From an uncultured Prochlorococcus sp. (GTDB lineage Bacteria; Cyanobacteriota; Cyanobacteriia; PCC-6307; Cyanobiaceae), in assembly GCA_902560875.1 (NCBI GenBank), contig CACENO010000013.1, forward strand, positions 1 through 34,416: a stretch of DNA of 34,416 nucleotides, in the 5' to 3' direction. A program made the position numbers and the translations under genes. Under the pieces are notes generated by a model. The model had not been told where the DNA came from, did not search any database, and was given only the letters and a program-made list of their open reading frames with translations. Within the stretch, counting starts at the first letter, position 1; each line of letters opens with the position of its first letter. Positions 27,390 to 34,416 of this stretch are shown one piece after another.

Positions 27390-28526
27390 ATGGCAGCCGA
27401 CCTGAAATCAACTCATTCCTCAAATAGAGATCCTCAAACTGATATACGTACAGGAGAAAGAGACAAGGCTCTGAATCTGGTGCTTGGCCAAATAGAACGC
27501 AACTTTGGCAAAGGATCAATCATGCGTCTCGGAGATGCTTCTCGAATGAGGGTAGAAACAATCTCTACCGGAGCACTTACTCTTGACCTGGCATTAGGAG
27601 GTGGCTATCCAAAAGGCAGAGTCGTAGAAGTTTACGGGCCTGAAAGTTCCGGGAAAACAACTCTCACCTTGCATGCGATTGCGGAAGCACAACAACGCGG
27701 CGGTGTAGCAGCTTTTGTAGATGCGGAACATGCTCTAGACCCTGTATATGCGGCGGCTCTAGGAGTAGATGTAGAAAATCTTTTAGTTTCTCAGCCTGAT
27801 ACTGGAGAAATGGCCCTAGAGATTGTTGATCAATTAGTACGGTCAGGAGCGGTGGACCTGGTTGTTGTTGATTCCGTAGCCGCTTTAACACCTAGAGCAG
27901 AAATCGAAGGAGAAATGGGAGACCTAGCGGTCGGAAGCCAAGCCAGGTTAATGAGTCAAGCCATGCGAAAAATCACTGGCAATATCGGGAAGTCTGGTTG
28001 CACAGTAATTTTCCTAAATCAATTACGCCTCAAGATTGGGATTACTTACGGCAATCCCGAAACAACAACAGGTGGCAATGCACTGAAATTCTACGCATCT
28101 GTAAGGCTAGACATCCGACGAATTCAAACACTCAAAAAAGGTACAGAAGAATACGGAATTCGTGCAAAAGTAAAAGTAGCCAAAAACAAAGTTGCTCCTC
28201 CATTCCGTATTGCAGAATTCGATATTCTTTTTGGTAAAGGTATAAGCACAGTCGGTTGTTTACTAGATCTGGCAGAAGAGACCTGTGTGGTCACCCGTAA
28301 AGGTGCTTGGTATAGCTATGAAGGTGACAATATTGGTCAAGGGCGCGATAACACAATTACTTGGCTAGAAGAGAACCCTTCAGCGAAAGAAAAAATTGAA
28401 AGTTTGGTTCGGCAAAAATTAACTGAAGGCTCTGAAGTAAGTTCCAATTCCATGCGTCCACTAGCAGCTACAGCTCGCAGCGGAGCAAAAACAAATCTCA
28501 AAACAATCTCTGAGGCTGCAGCTTAA
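27390..28526 (+). CDS. recA: Recombinase RecA
   Basis: A 378-residue RecA for homologous recombination and LexA co-cleavage. Walker [10 protein letters not shown] at 83-91, VVVDSVAAL (Walker B), the L2-loop [29 protein letters not shown], and the C-terminal domain [18 protein letters not shown]. The C-terminal 25 residues are basic/Ser-rich rather than acidic as in E. coli. ATG start at 27390. Confidence 0.98.
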   Translation: MAADLKSTHSSNRDPQTDIRTGERDKALNLVLGQIERNFGKGSIMRLGDASRMRVETISTGALTLDLALGGGYPKGRVVEVYGPESSGKTTLTLHAIAEAQQRGGVAAFVDAEHALDPVYAAALGVDVENLLVSQPDTGEMALEIVDQLVRSGAVDLVVVDSVAALTPRAEIEGEMGDLAVGSQARLMSQAMRKITGNIGKSGCTVIFLNQLRLKIGITYGNPETTTGGNALKFYASVRLDIRRIQTLKKGTEEYGIRAKVKVAKNKVAPPFRIAEFDILFGKGISTVGCLLDLAEETCVVTRKGAWYSYEGDNIGQGRDNTITWLEENPSAKEKIESLVRQKLTEGSEVSSNSMRPLAATARSGAKTNLKTISEAAA

Positions 28527-28582
28527 GAATTAGAAAGCAAATTGTTCAATAATCAATCAAGTCCCTTTAAAAAAGACGCTAT

Positions 28583-28822
28583 TTATCTGCTATCGGCAGG
28601 AATCCACCACCCTAAAGCAGGACCAACAAATCTCACAACAATCCATGCAACAGCCAAAAGGCCAATACCAATCCAAGCTCCAATTTTGGTAATGGAGTAA
28701 AACTGCTCTCTTGGATTATCAGCAGAAGGGAGCCAAGAGAAAAGCTTAAAAGAATTCTCTTTTTTAGCTTTCACTTGACGAGGAGGCAATCCCTGATCAG
28801 CTCGTCGGCGAGCTTCTCCCAT
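28583..28822 (-). CDS. DUF2839 membrane protein
   Basis: A 79-residue protein of a cyanobacterial family of unknown function. The opening MGEARRRADQGLPPRQVKAKK is the family hallmark. A basic, soluble N-terminal half is followed by one or two hydrophobic helices (about 46-74: IGAWIGIGLLAVAWIVVRFVG). ATG start. It lies downstream of the helicase-like gene by 39 bp and convergent with recA. Confidence 0.85.
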   Translation of the reverse strand: MGEARRRADQGLPPRQVKAKKENSFKLFSWLPSADNPREQFYSITKIGAWIGIGLLAVAWIVVRFVGPALGWWIPADSR

Positions 28823-28861
28823 GACATGATTTACGAGTGTTATCCCAACAGCCTAGAACCT

Positions 28862-30301
28862 TTAATGGGGTAAAAGATGCTGCAATCGAGTCCAAGGCTC
28901 AAGAGCTTTATATATCTGCTCACCCCAACTCCTCGAACGTAATCTCCCATCAAGTATTGCCATACGGCCTCCATTGCCTCGGAGAGAGGAAACAGCTTTA
29001 GGAAATTTGGTTAATGCCTCGGGCAAAAGCAAGTCACGGAACCAGTCACGCCCTTGACGTTTATATGCCTCAACCCTTGCCGCTATCAAAGGGTCTTCCA
29101 AACTGCCTAAAGGCAATAAACCAACTATCAATTGACTAGGAACGGGAAGTTGATCTTGATACGCAAGCCACCATGACCATCTACAACACACAACACCATT
29201 AGATTCAGGACAAGTTTCTTCATGCATGACTCTCTTCCCAAATTCAGCCGCTAATTCACTTGTTAACTGACGACGCAAATAATCATCATCCAGCAAAACA
29301 ATAGTGACACCCTGAAGTCCAAGAATTAATCTTCTAGATTGCTCCAATAAGTGCTGCGAAAAAAATTCTGAATTAGGAAGTGGTTGCAAGCGAGGAGCAA
29401 AAATAGACAAAGGCTCCTTCAAAATAGTGTCACCAAAAGCAACTGTGACATCTAAAGGGCAATCTATAGATTCCAATTGGCTTAAGAGATTAGATCCCCT
29501 CCCAGCAAGTAAAAGCAAAGGCTGTTCCTTAAACAGGCTCTTCAACTTGGCAAGCGGCTCTAAAGGTTTCAAAAGCCACATCCAATTAAGTGTTTTATGA
29601 TTAAGTTCGGCCCAACTAGCCCAATTTTGACTTTCATAACTCAATAATTCAGGCCAAGGGGATGGAGAAGAACTGAGGCAACCAACCAGATCTCGCAACG
29701 CAACCAGTTCACTACAATCAATCCTCACTTGGGCATTAATACGCGTTGAGAAAGAAAAAAGTCTGCGACTTAAACGCTCATAAAGCTGCAGTAATGCAGC
29801 GTCTGCAGATGGGTGTGCTCGTCTCAAATTTTCCCAATCTTGAAGAGAAATTCGTAAGGACATCGCATCACGAAGTCTTTCTGTCAGGAATTCAGCCTCA
29901 GGAATAATTAAATGTCTTGAGTGAAGATAACCATGATGCAAAGCATTAATCAAATGACCATGATCAATCACCCAAAGCTGTCCTTCAGAAGGTGGATCAA
30001 GTCCTTCCCAACAAGCAAGCTGGAAACCCTTTTGCTTCAATATTTGCAGCTCAACATTAAACAGATGATTACGTTGTTTCTTGGAAAGAACTAAGACCGC
30101 ATTTGATGGTTTTAAACAAAGCGGCACCAGTAATCCAATCCACCAAAAATCATGACTGCCAATATCTAGTTGTATCAATGAATTATCTCCACGCCTTAAG
30201 CTCCTCGCGACAAGGCGACTCAAAGTCAAATTGTGAGGCCAAGGAAATGACTCACCTTGAAGCAGATGCTTTAACTGATTGTGCGCATGGGCTTCCAGCA
30301 T
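28862..30301 (-). CDS. Degenerate DinG-like helicase homologue
   Basis: A 479-residue protein with the outline of an XPD/DinG superfamily 2 helicase but without its motifs. Where Walker A is expected it reads IQLDIGSHDFWW, the DEAH position reads IIPEAEFL, and the motif VI region LTKFPKAVSSLRGNGGRMAILDGR lacks the QxxGR pattern, although the ILDGRLRSRSWG tail is DinG-like. It is therefore unlikely to hydrolyse ATP in the usual way. It is rich in Leu and Trp. No frameshift is seen over 479 codons. Divergent from tyrA with a 58-bp gap. Function unknown. Confidence 0.65.
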   Translation of the reverse strand: MLEAHAHNQLKHLLQGESFPWPHNLTLSRLVARSLRRGDNSLIQLDIGSHDFWWIGLLVPLCLKPSNAVLVLSKKQRNHLFNVELQILKQKGFQLACWEGLDPPSEGQLWVIDHGHLINALHHGYLHSRHLIIPEAEFLTERLRDAMSLRISLQDWENLRRAHPSADAALLQLYERLSRRLFSFSTRINAQVRIDCSELVALRDLVGCLSSSPSPWPELLSYESQNWASWAELNHKTLNWMWLLKPLEPLAKLKSLFKEQPLLLLAGRGSNLLSQLESIDCPLDVTVAFGDTILKEPLSIFAPRLQPLPNSEFFSQHLLEQSRRLILGLQGVTIVLLDDDYLRRQLTSELAAEFGKRVMHEETCPESNGVVCCRWSWWLAYQDQLPVPSQLIVGLLPLGSLEDPLIAARVEAYKRQGRDWFRDLLLPEALTKFPKAVSSLRGNGGRMAILDGRLRSRSWGEQIYKALEPWTRLQHLLPH

Positions 30302-30333
30302 GAGGCCAGACTTACTCCAAACAAAAACTTAAA

Positions 30334-30367
30334 TTCTCCATGATGAGTAATAGATCATCATGGAGAA
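30334..30367. repeat. 13-bp perfect inverted repeat spanning the tyrA start
   Basis: TTCTCCATGATGA (30334-30346) and TCATCATGGAGAA (30355-30367) are exact reverse complements around an 8-base loop. The right arm contains the tyrA ATG at 30360-30362. It lies in the 58-bp gap between the divergent helicase-like gene and tyrA, so it may be a DNA operator for both genes or an mRNA stem that hides the tyrA start. Confidence 0.85.
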
Positions 30368-31250
30368 CAGAGAGCAAGCTGAAATGGAACAAAACAAAAA
30401 AACATCTAATTGCATTGGGATAGTTGGACTAGGTCTAATCGGAGGCTCATTAGGCCTAGATCTGCAAGCACTTGGATACCAAGTACATGGCCTAGTACAT
30501 CAATCAAAAACCTTAGAGAGAGCCCATGCAAGAGGTCTTGCGCAAGTAATTAGCACAGATCCAAAAATTCTTGCTAGTTGTGATCTAATAATCCTGGCGT
30601 TGCCTATAGACCAATTACTAAAACCAACACAATCTCTAATCAATTCATTGCCTCAATCTGCTGTGTTGACTGATGTTGGTTCAGTAAAAGTTCCAGTTTT
30701 AAAAATTTGGAGAAAACTTCATCCACGTTTTGTCGCAAGTCATCCAATGGCTGGGACCGCTAATTCTGGAGTCGAATCAGGGCTGCAAAATCTATTTCGC
30801 AATAAACCTTGGATTGCTACACCTGAACAAAATACAGATACAGAGGCTCTGCAGACAGTCCATCGATTAGCACGTGAATTAGGCAGTCATTGGATCACAG
30901 CCGATGCCGAAATGCATGATCAAGCGGTAGCACTCGTATCTCATCTACCTGTACTTGTCAGTGCTGCTTTATTGAAAACTGTTCAAAATGAAAGTAACTC
31001 ATCTCTACTAACTTTGGCGCAGGAAATTGCCTCTAGTGGATTTACTGATACCACAAGAATTGGAGGCGGCAATCCAACTCTTGGCACTGCAATGATGAAA
31101 AATAATACTTCGGCCATACTAGATACCTTAACTAATTATCGAAGAAACTTAGAAGAATTAGAAAAATCTATTATCTCTAAAGACTGGTTAAAAATTCAAA
31201 ATGAACTTCAAGAAACACAAAACTTTCGACCATCTTTTCTTAAAAGTTAG
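30360..31250 (+). CDS. tyrA: Prephenate/arogenate dehydrogenase
   Basis: A 296-residue TyrA of tyrosine biosynthesis, oxidising arogenate or prephenate with NAD(P). Rossmann motif GLGLIGG at 23-29, LTDVGSVK, and the catalytic-His segment SHPMAGTANSGVESG. There is no chorismate mutase fusion. Cyanobacterial TyrA usually prefers arogenate and NADP; this is inferred. ATG at 30360 lies within the inverted repeat; ATG at 30384 (MEQNKKTSNCIGIVG) is an alternative that would leave the repeat wholly in the leader. Confidence 0.94.
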   Translation: MENREQAEMEQNKKTSNCIGIVGLGLIGGSLGLDLQALGYQVHGLVHQSKTLERAHARGLAQVISTDPKILASCDLIILALPIDQLLKPTQSLINSLPQSAVLTDVGSVKVPVLKIWRKLHPRFVASHPMAGTANSGVESGLQNLFRNKPWIATPEQNTDTEALQTVHRLARELGSHWITADAEMHDQAVALVSHLPVLVSAALLKTVQNESNSSLLTLAQEIASSGFTDTTRIGGGNPTLGTAMMKNNTSAILDTLTNYRRNLEELEKSIISKDWLKIQNELQETQNFRPSFLKS

Positions 31251-31418
31251 CTTTCCTGCACTTCAAGATAATTTCTTAAGATTCTATCTAGACACAACAA
31301 AGAAACTCTTACATAAAAAAATCTAGAGGCCCAATAAAATTTATAATTTATGAATCACAACAAAAATAAAACCAAATATATTTTTTACTTGAGAAACATA
31401 AAGTATGAACTAACTCAA

Positions 31419-32927
31419 TCACTTTGCAACCTGAATTATTTGACCACGTTCAGCCATTAATTGTCGAGTTGCAATAAAAGCGGATTGACTAACTGCCGCA
31501 GTGCCTTCTCCTGGAAAAATAGAATCACCACATAGCCATAAACCCCTCTTGGGCGTACGACTAGGCAGACCAAATGGCCCAAAAACCGATGGATGCTGAC
31601 CTAATCCGCCAACAATCCCTTTAGCTCTTCCCGTCCATTTTGCAAAGCTTTTCGGTGTAGCAAGTTCTTTATGCAACCAAGTATTAGAATCAATTCCAAG
31701 ACATGCATTAAGCTGATCAAGAATATTAGAAAGCCAAACTTGTTTATAACATTGATAATCAGAGTCTTCTAAAGAAAACCACTCATCAACTTCGGTAAAT
31801 ATGCTTGCAATAACAGTGGCTTGTCCTAGAGGTGCACGGCCATCACCATCACAACTAATAGAAAGAAATAAAGAAGAAAAATCTTTCACCGCAAATTGAA
31901 AATGGGTAGGACAATTTGTAGGCAAATGACTTCGATCTATTGCTCCATAGAAAACAATTGCTCCAGTTGGTTTTGGCAATTGTTCTAATTTCTGGCGATA
32001 ATTATCTAAGAGTTCATCGAAAACCAATAATTCCAATAAACACTGTGGAGGCAAACTAAAAACAACATCTCTCGCTTGAAATTCCACTGCACGCCCTTTT
32101 GCATCAATGACATTTGCTATCCACTGTTCCCTAAATTGGTCAGCCTTAAGACCTACTACACGATTTCTACAAAGTAATCGTGCACCATTGGATAAAACAC
32201 CATCCACTAAACGATCACTAAGTTTTTGCATAGATCCATCAATATGCCAAAGGCCTAAGGGTTTCTGTGCCATCTGCAAAACAGTCGCACCATAAAGTGC
32301 AGCAGTTCTATCTGAAGACTCCTGGGAATACAACTTGAGCTGTAAATCTAGAAATTTTCTAAGACGCAAATCCTCATTACACCCAGTAATTTTTAAGAGA
32401 TCAGCCACAGTAAAAAAGGTAAAACAACCTGTGGCCAAATTGAATGGGCGAAGTGCCTTGAAGAATTGCCCAGTGTCCCAACTATTTCGAATTGGAAGGA
32501 CAGGGTCCCTTTGCGAAAACTCCCAGTTGCTCTTATGTAATTGCTCACATAACACCCAAAAGAGTTCTGTCCCTGGAAATTGTCTTCTGCGCTCTTCTTT
32601 CCATAATTGAGGATCATGCCAAAGCTTTATAGGCTCTGAACCATCAGCCAGATCAATTAAACAACCAGGGTCCAAAATCCTTGCAGGAGGCAAAGGAATA
32701 CCTAAATGCCTAAACAAACGCTCATGTATACCTCCATATTCAAAGCCCGCTACCTGAGTAGCTCCAACATCAAACACATATGACCCACGTCGAAATGTAC
32801 CTGCACACCCACCCGGCTGATGATGAGCCTCCAAAAGCGTGACTGAAATTCCCTCGTACGCTAATAAAGCCGCGGCTGTTAAGCCCGCAACACCCCCTCC
32901 AATCACTAGTACTGATTGGTCTTCCAT
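31419..32927 (-). CDS. crtD: CrtD/CrtH-type carotenoid desaturase-isomerase family oxidoreductase
   Basis: A 502-residue FAD-dependent amine-oxidase/phytoene-desaturase family protein. The dinucleotide-binding motif IGGGVAGLTAAALLAYEG lies at 9-26, followed by PGGCAGTFRRGSYVFDVGA, and the C-terminal FAD signature GLWLCGDSIFPGEGTAAV is near 465-482. The best family guess is the cyanobacterial CrtD-like C-3',4' desaturase; carotene isomerase CrtH is the main alternative. Substrate is unproven, since Prochlorococcus is not known for myxoxanthophyll. Its start lies only 35 bp from the divergent fructosamine-kinase gene. The 168-bp gap to tyrA is convergent and AT-rich, with no clear terminator. 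Confidence 0.7.
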   Translation of the reverse strand: MEDQSVLVIGGGVAGLTAAALLAYEGISVTLLEAHHQPGGCAGTFRRGSYVFDVGATQVAGFEYGGIHERLFRHLGIPLPPARILDPGCLIDLADGSEPIKLWHDPQLWKEERRRQFPGTELFWVLCEQLHKSNWEFSQRDPVLPIRNSWDTGQFFKALRPFNLATGCFTFFTVADLLKITGCNEDLRLRKFLDLQLKLYSQESSDRTAALYGATVLQMAQKPLGLWHIDGSMQKLSDRLVDGVLSNGARLLCRNRVVGLKADQFREQWIANVIDAKGRAVEFQARDVVFSLPPQCLLELLVFDELLDNYRQKLEQLPKPTGAIVFYGAIDRSHLPTNCPTHFQFAVKDFSSLFLSISCDGDGRAPLGQATVIASIFTEVDEWFSLEDSDYQCYKQVWLSNILDQLNACLGIDSNTWLHKELATPKSFAKWTGRAKGIVGGLGQHPSVFGPFGLPSRTPKRGLWLCGDSIFPGEGTAAVSQSAFIATRQLMAERGQIIQVAK

Positions 32928-32962
32928 TGCGCCATGCTGTATAGAGAATAAATGAACATTAA

Positions 32963-33853
32963 ATGCGTGCTTTTTTACAAGAAGTTCTTAATCACTCAAA
33001 GGATCTATTCACCCATACCTTGATCCAAAATATTGATTCTGTAGCTGGGGGGTCTATTCATTCTGCTTGGAGAGTGGAATTGGATAATGGACAAAAACTA
33101 TTTGCCAAAACTACATCGCGAGAAGACTTCCCAAGATTAAGCTTTGAAGCCCAAGGACTAAACATACTGAGAAAATTTACTAGTCCAAGCTTATTAGTAA
33201 TACCAAAACCTTTAGTTCTCATGGTCTTAGGCAACAATGCAGTTTTATTACTACCGTGGCTAGACCTGGATACTGGAAATCAAAGAAATCTAGGAAAAGG
33301 ACTAGCATCTATGCATCAATCTTCTAACACTTCAAACTCTGGGAGATTTGGATTTGAGATTGATGGCTTTATTGGATCAGGCCCTCAACCTAGGGGTTGG
33401 GATAAAAACTGGGGAAAATGTTTCGTCAATCTTCGTCTAGTTCCTCAAATCAAACTTGCAAAAAAGTGGGGTTTAAATATCAAAGAGTGGGAAAAGTTTC
33501 TACAAAATCTAGAATCAGTATTAAATCACCACAAGCCCACTCCTTCTATTGTTCATGGAGATCTATGGGGTGGGAATGCAGCCAATACAAAAAATGGTAA
33601 GGGAGTTATCTTTGATCCCGCTGTTTGGTGGGCAGATAGAGAAGTCGATTTAGCAATGACTAAACTGTTTGGAGGTTTTTCAAAAGAATTTTATATAGGC
33701 TATGAAACTACTTGGCCACTACCAACATCTTATAATGAGAGAATAGAAATCTATAACCTATATCATTTGTTAAACCACGCAAACATATTCGGAGGAAGTT
33801 ATATCAATCAGACTTTAAATACATTACGAAGAATATCTAAGGAAATAAATTAA
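32963..33853 (+). CDS. Fructosamine/ketosamine-3-kinase family protein
   Basis: A 296-residue protein of the fructosamine kinase family (APH-like fold), which phosphorylates sugars attached to protein amines so that they fall off. Visible motifs are the VAGGSIHSAWRVEL nucleotide loop (about 27-40), FAKT with the ATP-binding Lys (K49), FEAQGLNILR, the catalytic loop VHGDLWGGN (197-205) and the metal-binding FDPAVWWADREVDLAM (217-232). ATG start. Divergent from the crtD-like gene with a 35-bp gap, so its promoter must overlap one of the coding regions. Confidence 0.9.
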   Translation: MRAFLQEVLNHSKDLFTHTLIQNIDSVAGGSIHSAWRVELDNGQKLFAKTTSREDFPRLSFEAQGLNILRKFTSPSLLVIPKPLVLMVLGNNAVLLLPWLDLDTGNQRNLGKGLASMHQSSNTSNSGRFGFEIDGFIGSGPQPRGWDKNWGKCFVNLRLVPQIKLAKKWGLNIKEWEKFLQNLESVLNHHKPTPSIVHGDLWGGNAANTKNGKGVIFDPAVWWADREVDLAMTKLFGGFSKEFYIGYETTWPLPTSYNERIEIYNLYHLLNHANIFGGSYINQTLNTLRRISKEIN

Positions 33854-33881
33854 ACAACTAGTGATAATTCATTCTAATACT

Positions 33882-34271
33882 TTAACCCAAGTATTCTTTG
33901 CGAAGGTTTTGAACCCTTTCAAATACAGCATTGCGCTTATCACTGGTCGACAAATTTTGCCAACTCCATTGGCCTAGAACTACAACTCCAAGCAGCTCTA
34001 ACAACCCAGGCAAAACCGGGAAAAAGTTAATTGTATCTATCACTACTTTGATAATTACCTGAGCAACAATTACAACTGCAATAATTCCAACAGCTTTGCC
34101 ATATTTACCCATCTGACTCCAGTCAATTTTCCCCAGCGTCTCATTAACTGATCCCATTACCTCACTGAAACGCTCAGCAACATTATTGTCTTCACTTTCT
34201 TTTACTGTATTGTCCATTGGAGTAGTTTCAAAGCCCGGAGCTTGATTCTCCTCGGAATTAGAGTCACTCAT
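33882..34271 (-). CDS. CAAD-domain membrane protein
   Basis: A 129-residue protein with an acidic, probably disordered N-terminal third (NSEENQAPGFETTP), two hydrophobic helices (about 59-82 and 86-107), and a short C-terminal helix (RVQNLRKEYLG). This layout matches the cyanobacterial CAAD domain, found fused to some aminoacyl-tRNA synthetases and related to the plastid thylakoid protein CURT1; thylakoid location is inferred. ATG at 34271 is chosen over a TTG five codons upstream. It ends 28 bp from the convergent fructosamine-kinase gene. Nothing is recognised in 34272-34416. Confidence 0.8.
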   Translation of the reverse strand: MSDSNSEENQAPGFETTPMDNTVKESEDNNVAERFSEVMGSVNETLGKIDWSQMGKYGKAVGIIAVVIVAQVIIKVVIDTINFFPVLPGLLELLGVVVLGQWSWQNLSTSDKRNAVFERVQNLRKEYLG

Positions 34272-34416
34272 GAACACAACACTCAATGCAATTTGTAATG
34301 AGCGTATCGAATTAACCCAATCAATGCCAGGGCCTAGGTAGAGATAACGCCGAACCTACATATAGAGAATTCCGAACCTATGAATTTTCAAAATGGAAAG
34401 CCCAATAGTGATTGAA

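Overview
The window looks like a chromosome segment of a marine picocyanobacterium, most likely Prochlorococcus and perhaps a low-light ecotype. This rests on the low GC content, the cyanobacterial ribosomal-protein order (no rpsN, rpmD or infA inside the cluster), and lineage-typical genes: ndhN, ldpA, a Ycf45-type ATPase, a DUF2839 protein, a CAAD-domain protein and a CrtD-like desaturase. The identification is from recognition only; no search was run.

Layout. 1-186: a coding-looking tandem array of ten 18-bp units encoding a Lys/Ala-rich protein, cut by the window edge. 436-3717 (minus): two AT-rich genes of surface-glycan character, a GT4 glycosyltransferase and an AsnB-type amidotransferase, ending near a tRNA-Ser(GCT) whose 3' end faces them. 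4254-6049: alr and an HNH-endonuclease gene, divergent. 22674-6034 (minus): one long run of translation genes. These are S10/spc/alpha-type genes rplC-rplD-rplW-rplB-rpsS-rplV-rpsC-rplP-rpmC-rpsQ-rplN-rplX-rplE-rpsH-rplF-rplR-rpsE-rplO-secY-adk-rpmJ-rpsM-rpsK-rpoA-rplQ, then truA-rplM-rpsI-rpmE-prfA. 23041-28526 (plus): ndhN, ldpA, the Ycf45-like ATPase gene, tRNA-Gln(TTG), a HAD-like gene and recA. 28583-34271 (mixed strands): DUF2839, a degenerate DinG-like helicase gene, tyrA, a crtD-like gene, a fructosamine-kinase-family gene and a CAAD gene.

How the genes work together. The minus-strand block makes the ribosome core, the Sec translocon channel, adenylate kinase and the RNA polymerase alpha subunit, followed by tRNA pseudouridylation and translation termination. 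Most junctions are tight (overlaps to about 60 nt). The exceptions are a few longer spacers, three of which carry hairpins: the rplC leader, rplX-rplE and rpmJ-rpsM. These are the most interesting regulatory candidates. The plus-strand block combines NDH-1 electron transport, a redox/clock Fe-S protein and DNA repair; recA has a convincing LexA-type operator in its promoter.

I found no CRISPR array, insertion sequence, prophage or obvious defence system. Most of the window is conserved core genome. The non-routine signals are the 18-bp repeat gene, the possible tRNA-bounded glycan island, a 13-bp perfect inverted repeat on the tyrA start codon, the spacer hairpins, and a helicase homologue that has lost its ATPase motifs.
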